This document shows positions 51,127 to 58,175 of a DNA stretch of 58,175 bases, in pieces. The notes beneath the pieces were generated by a model. It worked only from the letters and a program-made list of their open reading frames with translations, was not told the origin of the DNA and did no database searches. The stretch spans positions 1 to 58,175 of the forward strand of contig NZ_AKJK01000115.1 in assembly GCF_000282375.1 (NCBI RefSeq), in the 5' to 3' direction. The stretch is from Pseudomonas sp. GM50. GTDB lineage: Bacteria > Pseudomonadota > Gammaproteobacteria > Pseudomonadales > Pseudomonadaceae. The position numbers and the translations under genes were made by a program. The stretch's first letter is position 1. Each line of letters starts with the position of its first letter.

Positions 51127-52222
51127 ATGGAAATCAACCCGATCCTTAACAGTATCAAGGACCTGTCCGAGCGCTCCGAAACTATTCGGGGGTATCTTTG
51201 ACTACGATCAAAAGCATGAGCGTCTGACTGAAGTCAATCGCGAGCTTGAAGATCCGTCTGTCTGGAACAACCCGTCGTACGCTCAGGAACTGGGCCGCGA
51301 GCGGTCGCTGCTGGCTCAGATCGTCGAAACCCTCGACGAAATGCACAGTGGCCTGGCCGATGCCAAAGACTTGCTGCTGATGTCCGCCGAAGAAGAAGAC
51401 CAGGCCGCCGTCGATGACGTCGCCGCCGAAGTCGAGCGCCTGCGCGAGTCCCTGGAAAAACTCGAATTCCGTCGCATGTTCAGCGGTGAGATGGACGCCA
51501 ACAACGCCTACCTGGATATCCAGGCCGGCTCCGGCGGTACCGAGGCCCAGGACTGGGCCAACATCCTGCTGCGCATGTACCTGCGCTGGGCGGATAAACG
51601 CGGTTTCGACGCGACCATCATGGAGCTGTCGGCCGGTGAAGTCGCCGGTATCAAAGGCGCTACCGTGCACATCAAGGGCGAATACGCCTTTGGCTGGCTG
51701 CGTACCGAAATCGGCGTGCACCGTCTGGTGCGCAAGAGCCCGTTCGACTCCGGCAACCGTCGTCACACCTCGTTCTCGGCCGTGTTCGTGTCGCCCGAAA
51801 TCGATGACAACATCGAAATCGACATCAACCCGTCGGACCTGCGCATCGACACCTACCGCTCCTCCGGTGCCGGTGGCCAGCACGTTAACACCACCGACTC
51901 GGCCGTACGGATTACCCACGTACCGACCAACACCGTGGTGAGCTGCCAGAACGAACGTTCCCAGCATGCGAACAAAGACACCGCGATGAAAATGTTGCGG
52001 GCGCGTTTGTACGAGCAGGAAGTGCAGAAGCGCAACGCCGCTTCCCAGGCCCTGGAAGACACCAAGTCGGATATCGGCTGGGGTCACCAGATCCGTTCGT
52101 ACGTGCTCGATGCCTCGCGGATCAAGGATCTGCGTACCAACATCGAACGCAGCGACTGCGACAAGGTGCTCGACGGCGACATCGACGAATACCTGGTGGC
52201 CAGCCTGAAACAAGGGCTCTAA
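51127..52222 (+). CDS. prfB: Peptide chain release factor 2, made by programmed +1 frameshift
   Basis: RF2 reads UGA and UAA stop codons. The gene is in two frames: 24 codons from ATG 51127 to an in-frame TGA at 51199-51201, then 340 codons from 51200 after a +1 slip, giving 364 aa in total. The second part holds the stop-recognition SPF motif (KSPFDSGNRRHTS) and the catalytic GGQ (GAGGQHVNTTDSAVR). This is the standard autoregulatory arrangement, not a mutation. lysS follows after about 100 bp, a conserved pairing. Confidence 0.97.
51188..51202 (+). promoter_or_regulatory. RF2 autoregulatory frameshift site
   Basis: GGGGGTATCTTTGAC combines an internal Shine-Dalgarno-like G run, the slippery CTT-T and the TGA stop followed by C, a weak context. 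Low RF2 leaves the TGA unread and favours the +1 slip, which raises RF2. The G run is preceded by C rather than the A of the E. coli AGGGGG. Confidence 0.93.
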
Positions 52223-52247
52223 GGCCCGCGCTACAGGGTTGTCACCA

Positions 52248-52293
52248 CCCTGTAGGAGCGAGGCTTGCCCGCGAACCCCGGCGAATGCCGGGG
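52248..52293. repeat. Single REP unit plus hairpin
   Basis: CCCTGTAGGAGCGAGGCTTG, then CCCGCGAA, is one REP arm. It is followed directly by the small hairpin CCCCGGCGAATGCCGGGG. It fills most of the prfB-lysS gap. Confidence 0.7.
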
Positions 52294-52324
52294 GCAACGA
52301 ACCTGAGATGGAATTTTTAAAGAC

Positions 52325-53827
52325 ATGAGCGACCTACAACTCGACCCGCAAGCCCTGCAACAGGAAGAAAACTCCCTGATCGCCCTGCGCAAGGAAAAGC
52401 TTGCTGCCGAGCGCGCCAAGGGCAATGCCTTCCCCAACGACTTCCGTCGCGACAATTACTGCGAAGATTTGCAGAAACAGTACGCGGACAAGACCAAGGA
52501 AGAGCTGGCAGAGGCTGCAATCCCGGTCAAGGTGGCGGGTCGCATCATGCTCAACCGTGGCTCGTTCATGGTGATTCAGGACATGACCGGTCGCATCCAG
52601 GTTTACGTCAACCGTAAAACCCTGTCCGAAGACACCCTGGCCGCGGTGAAAACCTGGGACATGGGCGACATCATTGCAGCCGTTGGCACCCTGGCGCGTT
52701 CCGGCAAGGGCGACCTGTACGTCGAAATGACCAGCGTGCGCCTGCTGACCAAATCCCTGCGCCCGCTGCCGGACAAGCACCACGGCCTGACCGACACCGA
52801 ACAGCGCTACCGTCAGCGTTACGTCGACCTGATCGTCAACGAAGAGGTGCGCCAGACCTTCCGCGTTCGTTCGCAAGTGATTGCGCACATTCGCAGCTTC
52901 CTGATGAAGCGCGACTTCCTGGAAGTGGAAACGCCGATGCTGCAAACCATTCCAGGCGGCGCGGCGGCCAAGCCATTCGAGACTCACCACAACGCGCTGG
53001 ACATGGAAATGTTCCTGCGTATCGCGCCTGAGCTGTACCTCAAGCGTTTGGTAGTCGGCGGTTTCGAGAAAGTCTTCGAGATCAACCGCAACTTCCGTAA
53101 CGAAGGCGTTTCGACTCGTCACAACCCTGAATTCACCATGTTGGAGTTCTACCAGGCTTACGCCGACTACGAAGACAACATGGACCTGACCGAAGAGCTG
53201 TTCCGCGAACTGGCTCAGCTGGTTCTGGGCAGCACCGACGTGCCGTACGGCGACAAGGTGTTCCACTTCGGCGAGCCATTCGTGCGTCTGTCGGTGTTTG
53301 ACTCGATCCTCAAGTACAACCCTGAGCTGACCGCTGACGACCTGACCGACATCGACAAGGCCCGCGCCATCGCCAAGAAGGCCGGCGCCAAGGTGCTCGG
53401 CTTTGAAGGTCTGGGCAAACTGCAGGTGATGATTTTCGAAGAGCTGGTCGAGCACAAGCTGGAGCAGCCGCACTTCATCACCCAGTACCCGTTCGAAGTG
53501 TCGCCGCTGGCCCGTCGTAATGACGAGAACCCGAACGTCACCGACCGTTTCGAACTGTTTATCGGTGGCCGTGAAATCGCCAACGCCTACTCCGAATTGA
53601 ACGACGCGGAAGACCAGGCCGAGCGTTTCATGGCGCAGGTGGCCGACAAGGACGCCGGCGACGACGAAGCCATGCACTACGACGCCGACTTCGTTCGCGC
53701 GCTGGAGTACGGCATGCCGCCGACCGCCGGTGAAGGGATCGGCATCGACCGTCTGGTGATGTTGCTGACCAACTCACCGTCGATCCGCGACGTGATCCTG
53801 TTCCCGCACATGCGGCCACAAGCGTAA
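52325..53827 (+). CDS. lysS: Lysyl-tRNA synthetase, class II
   Basis: LysS charges tRNA-Lys. The 500-aa class II enzyme has an N-terminal OB anticodon-binding domain (AGRIMLNRGSFMVIQDMTGR) and then the catalytic core with motif 2 (FEINRNFRNEGVSTRHNPEF) and motif 3 (GEGIGIDRLVMLLTNS). The ATG at 52325 is usual for the family. The terminator follows at 53839. Confidence 0.97.
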   Translation: MSDLQLDPQALQQEENSLIALRKEKLAAERAKGNAFPNDFRRDNYCEDLQKQYADKTKEELAEAAIPVKVAGRIMLNRGSFMVIQDMTGRIQVYVNRKTLSEDTLAAVKTWDMGDIIAAVGTLARSGKGDLYVEMTSVRLLTKSLRPLPDKHHGLTDTEQRYRQRYVDLIVNEEVRQTFRVRSQVIAHIRSFLMKRDFLEVETPMLQTIPGGAAAKPFETHHNALDMEMFLRIAPELYLKRLVVGGFEKVFEINRNFRNEGVSTRHNPEFTMLEFYQAYADYEDNMDLTEELFRELAQLVLGSTDVPYGDKVFHFGEPFVRLSVFDSILKYNPELTADDLTDIDKARAIAKKAGAKVLGFEGLGKLQVMIFEELVEHKLEQPHFITQYPFEVSPLARRNDENPNVTDRFELFIGGREIANAYSELNDAEDQAERFMAQVADKDAGDDEAMHYDADFVRALEYGMPPTAGEGIGIDRLVMLLTNSPSIRDVILFPHMRPQA

Positions 53828-53838
53828 GTGTTTCAATT

Positions 53839-53867
53839 AAAAAGCCGCCTATAACAGGCGGCTTTTT
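53839..53867 (+). terminator. Terminator of prfB-lysS
   Basis: AAAAGCCGCCT, a short loop and AGGCGGCTTTTT form a clear stem with an A/T run on each side. Confidence 0.9.
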
Positions 53868-53930
53868 ATTGCCTGTCTGGTACAAACGTATCAATTGGTT
53901 ACTTTTGACGTTTAGAGAGGAATACCTGTC

Positions 53931-54647
53931 GTGAATCGTGCAATTGCTCAAGAAGGTGCAGCGGGTATCGCCACTGCGGTCGCTGAAAGTGTTCAGTACC
54001 AGGGCCGCAAAGCCAGCCGACAGGGCAGTGAACAGCGTCGACAGGACATTCTCGACGCGGCGATGCGCATTGTCGTGCGCGATGGCGTGCGGGCCGTGCG
54101 GCACCGTGCGGTGGCCGCTGAAGCGGGTGTGCCGCTGTCGGCCACGACCTACTATTTCAAGGACATCGATGACCTGCTCACCGATACCTTCGCCCAATAT
54201 GTGGAACGCAGCGCGGCGTTCATGGCCCGGTTGTGGGCCAGCAACGAAGGCCTGTTGCGCGAGATGGTTGTCAGCGGCGATGGCACTCCCGAGTCCCGCT
54301 CACAGCTGGCGGACGATATCGCACGGCTGATGGCTGACTATGTTCATCGGCAATTGATCAATCGCCGCGAGCACTTGATGGCTGAGCAAGCCTTCCGCCA
54401 GGAAGCATTGCTCAACCCGCGCCTGGCGTTGCTGGTGCGCTCCCATCAGCAAATTCTCCTGCAGGGCACCTGCCAGCTTTTCGAAGTATTGGGTTCCCGT
54501 GAGCCACAACAGGATGCCAAAGTGTTGACTGCTATTATCGGACGGATGGAATATCAGGGCCTGCTCAACGACGCCGAGCCTGTGGCCGAAGAGGAAATGC
54601 TCGGCATCCTCAACCGCTACATGCACTTGGTACTGGCGTCGGTGTAA
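53931..54647 (+). CDS. TetR family transcriptional regulator
   Basis: The 238-aa regulator has an N-terminal basic tail of about 28 residues and a TetR DNA-binding domain (about 35-85: ILDAAMRIVVRDGVRAVRHRAVAAEAGVPLSATTYYF, quoted here as adjacent motifs IVVRDGVRAVRHRAVAAEA and YYFKDIDDLL). A helical ligand domain follows. The GTG start has AGAGAGG upstream. Target and ligand are unknown. An inverted hexamer pair AAACGT...ACGTTT in the gap after lysS could be an autoregulatory site. The gene follows lysS, as it does in P. aeruginosa. Confidence 0.87.
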   Translation: MNRAIAQEGAAGIATAVAESVQYQGRKASRQGSEQRRQDILDAAMRIVVRDGVRAVRHRAVAAEAGVPLSATTYYFKDIDDLLTDTFAQYVERSAAFMARLWASNEGLLREMVVSGDGTPESRSQLADDIARLMADYVHRQLINRREHLMAEQAFRQEALLNPRLALLVRSHQQILLQGTCQLFEVLGSREPQQDAKVLTAIIGRMEYQGLLNDAEPVAEEEMLGILNRYMHLVLASV

Positions 54648-54668
54648 ATCCCGCGGGACAACTCGACC

Positions 54669-54762
54669 CTGTAGGAGCGAGGCTTGCCCGCGAAGGCGGT
54701 ATAACATTCAACATATGTGTTGACTGACACAACGCCTTCGCGGGCAAGCCTCGCTCCTACAG
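54669..54762. repeat. REP pair (REPIN), TAGGAGCGAGGCTTGCC type
   Basis: The arms CTGTAGGAGCGAGGCTTGCC and GGCAAGCCTCGCTCCTACAG are perfect inverses and continue inward as CGCGAAGGCG and CGCCTTCGCG. The loop is about 30 bp. Confidence 0.92.
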
Positions 54763-54805
54763 GTTCGGTGACCATTCGGGGCGCTGTGTTCATAGGGAGT
54801 GTTGA

Positions 54806-55360
54806 ATGAAAGCCTGGCGCGTCATTGTGATCGCCTTGTCGATCCTGCTGCTCAGTGGCTGTCTGGTGACTTTCAAGGAGCCGCTGCCCGCCTGCGAGCC
54901 CGCGCCCAAAGGGCTGCTCGGCAAATGGACCAGCACCAATGCCTGGGGCGAGCCGATGAACCTGGAACTGACGCGCATCGGCGACAATCGCTATCAGGCG
55001 GTCAGCTACTTCAAGGCCAAGCCTCATGAGCGTGAAGCCTATCCCTTCACCGTGTCGCGCCATGGCAATCGCTGGTACTTGTCGGCGAAGGTGCCGGCGC
55101 AGTTCGGCGGGAACTTCACCATCACCGGTTTCGAGCTCAACGATAAGCACGAACTGGTGGTCTACAACCTCGATCTCGAGCAGATCAAACAGGCCATGGG
55201 CCAAGAAGCCCTTAGTGGCCAAGGCTTCCGGACCGACGACGGCGACGGGGTGTTGATCAACAACAGCCTGGATCAGGTGTTTGCCTACCTCGATGACCCG
55301 GCCAATTCCGATGTTTTCGTCGAAGCGGTGCGTTATCAGCGCCAGGCCAAAACCAAATAA
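54806..55360 (+). CDS. Hypothetical outer-envelope lipoprotein
   Basis: The 184-aa product has a lipoprotein signal ending in the lipobox LLLSGC, so it is probably acylated at Cys19. The mature part looks like a beta-rich domain (LLGKWTSTNAWGEPMNLELT, GNRWYLSAKVPAQFGG). The residue after the Cys is Leu rather than Asp, which favours sorting to the outer membrane. It lies 36 bp upstream of the QEGLA gene, probably in one transcript. Function unknown. Confidence 0.82.
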   Translation: MKAWRVIVIALSILLLSGCLVTFKEPLPACEPAPKGLLGKWTSTNAWGEPMNLELTRIGDNRYQAVSYFKAKPHEREAYPFTVSRHGNRWYLSAKVPAQFGGNFTITGFELNDKHELVVYNLDLEQIKQAMGQEALSGQGFRTDDGDGVLINNSLDQVFAYLDDPANSDVFVEAVRYQRQAKTK

Positions 55361-55396
55361 ATCCAGCACGTAACGGTTTTACTACAGGAGTTTCGG

Positions 55397-56674
55397 GTGG
55401 ACGAATACCAGCAGACGATACGCATTTTGTCCGATCGCATAGTGCTGGCGCAGACGCCGATTCGCGTTCTGGATGCGGTCAAGTGGGACGACAGCATTCG
55501 CAAGGGGTTCTTCAAAGGCAAGGGCAAGGAAATGCCGGCCGTGGACCGCGACTACTACCTCAATCGACCGCTGGCATTTGATTCCAGCAAAGTGAAGCTG
55601 GAATTCCAGAACATCGAGCGCGACATCACCCGCCAGCTCGGCCAGTTCAACCCGGTCGGCCAGATCATGCGCCGCATGTGCAAGGAATACCGGATGGTGG
55701 TGCGCATGCTCGAAGCGCGCGGCACCGAGGATTTCGGGCTGATTTCCCAGGAATTGTATGGCGCGGCGTCCGATGCGTTTCACGCTGGCGACCCGACCCT
55801 GGCCGACCTGGGCCTGATGCTCTCCGATTACCTGAACAACATCGACGGCCGTGGCGACCTCAAGGACGAACCGAAAATCCTTACCGCCAAGGAAGCCGTC
55901 GACCTGCTGCAACATCGGTTGAACAAGGTGTTTGGCGAGGCCGAGGAAACCATTCGGGTATTCGAGTCCGACGGGATCGTCGCCGATGCGGCGGCCGGTG
56001 CCGACTACATCAAGATCCGCGCCGACGCGATGTTCAACGACCGTGACGTGCGTGCGCTGGAAGTCCACGAAGGGCTGGTGCACGTGGGCACCACGCTCAA
56101 CGGCCTGAATCAGCCGATCTGCACCTTCCTGTCCAAAGGCCCGCCGTCGTCCACCGTGACCCAGGAAGGCCTGGCGATCCTGATGGAAATCATCACCTTC
56201 GCTTCCTACCCGAGCCGCCTGCGCAAACTGACCAACCGCACCCGTGCCATTCACATGGTGGAGGAGGGCGCGGACTTCTTGCAGATCTACGAGTTCTTCT
56301 GTGAGCAAGGCTTCGAAATGGCCGAAAGCTACGGCAACGCCAGTCGGGTTTTCCGTGGCTCGGTGCCGACCGGTCTGCCATTTACCAAAGACTTGTCCTA
56401 CCTCAAGGGCTTTATCATGGTTTACAACTACATTCAGTTGGCCGTGCGTAAAGGCAAGCTGGAGCAGATACCTCTCTTGTTTTGCGGCAAGACCACGCTG
56501 GAAGACATGCGGACCTTGCGCCAATTGGTGGACGAAGGCCTGGTGGTGCCGCCCAAGTACCTGCCCGACCAATTCCGCGACATGAATGCGCTGTCGGCAT
56601 GGATGTGCTTCTCCAACTTCCTCAACCACCTGAGCCTGGACCGGATCGAAGCGGATTATTCCAACATTTTGTGA
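55397..56674 (+). CDS. DUF1704 (QEGLA motif) putative metallopeptidase
   Basis: The 425-aa protein belongs to the family annotated as flavohemoglobin expression-modulating QEGLA motif protein. HEGLVH at about 228-233 and the TQEGLA signature at about 253-258 are present. Eukaryotic relatives of this domain (MATCAP) are tubulin-tail peptidases that use an HExxxH zinc motif, and the same spacing occurs here. Peptidase activity in bacteria is inference. The GTG start follows CAGGAG. No signal peptide is seen, so it is cytoplasmic. It lies in one direction with the lipoprotein upstream. Confidence 0.87.
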   Translation: MDEYQQTIRILSDRIVLAQTPIRVLDAVKWDDSIRKGFFKGKGKEMPAVDRDYYLNRPLAFDSSKVKLEFQNIERDITRQLGQFNPVGQIMRRMCKEYRMVVRMLEARGTEDFGLISQELYGAASDAFHAGDPTLADLGLMLSDYLNNIDGRGDLKDEPKILTAKEAVDLLQHRLNKVFGEAEETIRVFESDGIVADAAAGADYIKIRADAMFNDRDVRALEVHEGLVHVGTTLNGLNQPICTFLSKGPPSSTVTQEGLAILMEIITFASYPSRLRKLTNRTRAIHMVEEGADFLQIYEFFCEQGFEMAESYGNASRVFRGSVPTGLPFTKDLSYLKGFIMVYNYIQLAVRKGKLEQIPLLFCGKTTLEDMRTLRQLVDEGLVVPPKYLPDQFRDMNALSAWMCFSNFLNHLSLDRIEADYSNIL

Positions 56675-56685
56675 GCACAACACAC

Positions 56686-56778
56686 CCTGTAGGAGCGAGG
56701 CTTGCCCGCGAAGAACGATAACGCGCTCTATCTGATCTACCGCGTCATCGTTCTTCGCGGGCAAGCCTCGCTCCTACG
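56686..56778. repeat. Long palindromic REP pair
   Basis: The arms CTGTAGGAGCGAGGCTTGCC and GGCAAGCCTCGCTCCTACGG extend inward through GCGAAGAACGAT and ATCGTTCTTCGC to CGCG, giving about 36 bp per arm with one bulge. This is the longest palindrome in the window. Confidence 0.9.
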
Positions 56779-56814
56779 GACCTGCTATCAATCGTTAGTG
56801 CGAGGTTTCACCGG

Positions 56815-57729
56815 ATGAGAATCCTCGGCATCTTTTGCCTGCTCCTGGCCCTCGGCGGTTGCGACTCTCTGCTGTTCTACCCCGAGCCCGGCCAGCCGTT
56901 CACCCCGGCAAAAGCCAAACTCGAATTCCGTGACGTCACTCTGACCACCGCCGACGGCCTCAAGCTGCATGGCTGGTGGCTGCCGGCGAAAAAAGGTGAC
57001 GAGGTCAAAGGCACGGTGCTGCATTTGCACGGCAACGGGGGCAACCTGGCGTGGCATTTGGGTGGGAGCTGGTGGTTGCCGGAGCAGGGCTATCAAGTGT
57101 TGCTGGTGGACTATCGTGGGTACGGTTGGTCCGAAGGTAAACCGGCGTTGCCGGCGATTTATCAGGACATCGACGCCGCGTTCAAATGGCTCGACCAGGC
57201 CCCGGAGGTCAAGGGCAAGCCGCTGATCCTTCTCGGTCAGAGCCTTGGCGGTTCGATGGCCGTGCATTTCCTGGCCCAACATCCCGAGCGCCAGCGGCAA
57301 CTCAAGGCTTTTGTGCTCGATGGCGTGCCTGCCAGCTACCGCGATGTCGGGCGTTTCGCCCTGAGCACGTCATGGATGACTTGGCCGTTCCAGGTGCCAT
57401 TGTCCTGGTTGGTGCCGGACGGCGACAGCGCGATCCATTCCATGAAGCAGCTCAACGGCGTGCCGAAACTGATCTATCACAGTATTGATGATCAACTGGT
57501 GCCCCTTTCCAATGGCATCCGACTGTATCAAGCTGCGCCGCCGCCGCGAGTGCTGCAACTGACCCGGGGCGGTCATGTGCAAACCTTCGCCGACCCGGTC
57601 TGGCAAAAGGTCATGCTGCGCTACCTCGAAGATCCGCAGCATTTCAACGGCTTGCGCCGCCTGGGTGAAATCCCGAATTACCCGGCGCCCCCGAATTCTG
57701 AAGATGAACCACCAGAGAGTCCGCAATGA
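56815..57729 (+). CDS. Lipoprotein-type alpha/beta hydrolase
   Basis: The 304-aa product has a lipobox LALGGC (Cys16) and an alpha/beta hydrolase fold. The oxyanion loop is HLHGNGGNLAWH, the nucleophile Ser is in LGQSLGGSMA, the Asp in YHSIDDQLVP and the His in RGGHVQTF. It resembles the FrsA/BEM46-like hydrolases. The residue after the Cys is Asp, which would favour inner-membrane retention. The Pro-rich C-terminus ends in PPESPQ. Substrate unknown. It overlaps the next gene by 4 bp. Confidence 0.88.
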   Translation: MRILGIFCLLLALGGCDSLLFYPEPGQPFTPAKAKLEFRDVTLTTADGLKLHGWWLPAKKGDEVKGTVLHLHGNGGNLAWHLGGSWWLPEQGYQVLLVDYRGYGWSEGKPALPAIYQDIDAAFKWLDQAPEVKGKPLILLGQSLGGSMAVHFLAQHPERQRQLKAFVLDGVPASYRDVGRFALSTSWMTWPFQVPLSWLVPDGDSAIHSMKQLNGVPKLIYHSIDDQLVPLSNGIRLYQAAPPPRVLQLTRGGHVQTFADPVWQKVMLRYLEDPQHFNGLRRLGEIPNYPAPPNSEDEPPESPQ

Positions 57730-58055
57730 GTGAAGAACGTAACGCCATCCCGCTGATCATCACCGGTATTTGCAGCATCCTCGGCACCGTTGGCGCCCTG
57801 TGGTGGTACGGCTACCTGCACTTCGCCAAACCCGAAGATGCGCTACTGCTCAGCGACTTCACCATGCTCAAGACCGTGCCGGGCGAAGACTACAAGGTCT
57901 CCCTGGAACCGGCCCCACAAGTGGCCCAGTGCATCGATGGCGTGCTGGTGCTGTTCGACACCGACCAGAAAGGCCTGACCGGCGTGCTGATCAACAGCAA
58001 GAAAAAAGCCGTGCGCTGCATGGGCCAGGAAACCCCGCAAAAACTCGAGCAATAA
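57726..58055 (+). CDS. Hypothetical small membrane-anchored protein
   Basis: The 109-aa product has one N-terminal membrane helix (about 9-29: LIITGICSILGTVGALWWYG) and a periplasmic or cytoplasmic domain with two Cys (AQCIDGVLV and VRCMGQE). The ATGA overlap with the hydrolase gene suggests they act together. I do not recognise the family. Confidence 0.75.
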   Translation: MSEERNAIPLIITGICSILGTVGALWWYGYLHFAKPEDALLLSDFTMLKTVPGEDYKVSLEPAPQVAQCIDGVLVLFDTDQKGLTGVLINSKKKAVRCMGQETPQKLEQ

Positions 58056-58080
58056 CCCAATCCTGTGTTCACCAAAGAAC

Positions 58081-58160
58081 CCTGTGGGAGCGAGCCTGCT
58101 CGCGATAGCGGTTTAACAGTCAACGTTGATGTTGAATGTAAGGGCCCCATCGCGAGCAGG
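58081..58160. repeat. REP pair cut by the contig end, CTGTGGGAGCGAGCCTGCTC type
   Basis: The left arm is CCTGTGGGAGCGAGCCTGCT, then CGCGAT. The right arm begins ATCGCGAGCAGG and should continue CTCGCTCC. It is replaced by adapter sequence at 58161. Confidence 0.88.
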
Positions 58161-58175
58161 AGATCGGAAGAGCGT
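58161..58175. other. Illumina adapter sequence, not genomic
   Basis: The final 15 bases AGATCGGAAGAGCGT are identical to the start of the standard Illumina TruSeq adapter. They interrupt a REP arm exactly where the palindrome should go on, so they are a library artefact. Confidence 0.93.

Noticed and set aside
51127..51201. prfB as a frameshifted pseudogene
   Set aside because: The in-frame TGA sits in the conserved slippery site GGGGGTATCTTTGAC. This is programmed frameshifting.

Overview
This is one contig of a draft genome from a member of the Pseudomonas fluorescens group. The evidence is the high GC content, the runs queA-tgt-yajC-secD-secF, xerD-dsbC-hom-thrC and wspABCDEF-wspR-prfB-lysS that are typical of Pseudomonas, Pseudomonas-specific small families (DUF3509, QEGLA protein), and dense REP/REPIN palindromes of the fluorescens type between genes. 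Both ends lie in REP sequence, and the last 15 bases match an Illumina adapter, so the right edge is an assembly artefact.

Layout. 0-5.2 kb: fdsGBAD on the minus strand, a soluble NAD-linked molybdenum formate dehydrogenase with 4-bp overlaps between the cistrons. 5.2-10.1 kb: an accessory pocket holding a small membrane protein, a 20-codon gene remnant, an XRE-ImmA/IrrE plus DUF4411 (PIN-like) pair behind a 31-codon overlapping small ORF, an orphan secreted protein and two small conserved genes. 10.2 kb: tRNA-Leu(CAA) with its own promoter and terminator. 10.4-16.5 kb: queuosine synthesis (queA, tgt) and Sec accessory genes (yajC, secD, secF), then a glycine-zipper protein. 16.6-21.4 kb: xerD, dsbC, hom, thrC. 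21.5-25.8 kb: a periplasmic-binding/PAS sensor with no kinase domain, a DUF3509 protein, a secreted TIGR02285-like protein and a CoA-transferase. 26-31.5 kb: yaeQ, recJ, a XenA-like ene-reductase and opgD. 31.9-35 kb: a second accessory pocket with a 61-aa protein, a Bro-N protein behind a structured leader with an overlapping small ORF, and an RloA/RloB pair that resembles abortive-infection systems. 35.1-41 kb: patD and ydcVUTS for polyamine/GABA-type uptake and oxidation. 41.3-42 kb: a DUF533 protein. 42.4-50.9 kb: the complete wsp surface-sensing system that makes c-di-GMP. 51.1-53.8 kb: prfB with its programmed +1 frameshift, and lysS. 53.9-58.1 kb: a TetR regulator, a lipoprotein, a QEGLA (DUF1704) protein, a lipoprotein-type alpha/beta hydrolase and a small membrane protein.

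How the genes work together. Most of the window is core genome: translation and tRNA modification, protein export, disulfide isomerisation, threonine synthesis, DNA repair and biofilm signalling. The parts most worth a second look are the two AT-richer pockets. Each has a defence- or toxin-like gene pair or a phage-type regulator, and each has a tiny ORF whose stop overlaps the start of the next gene.
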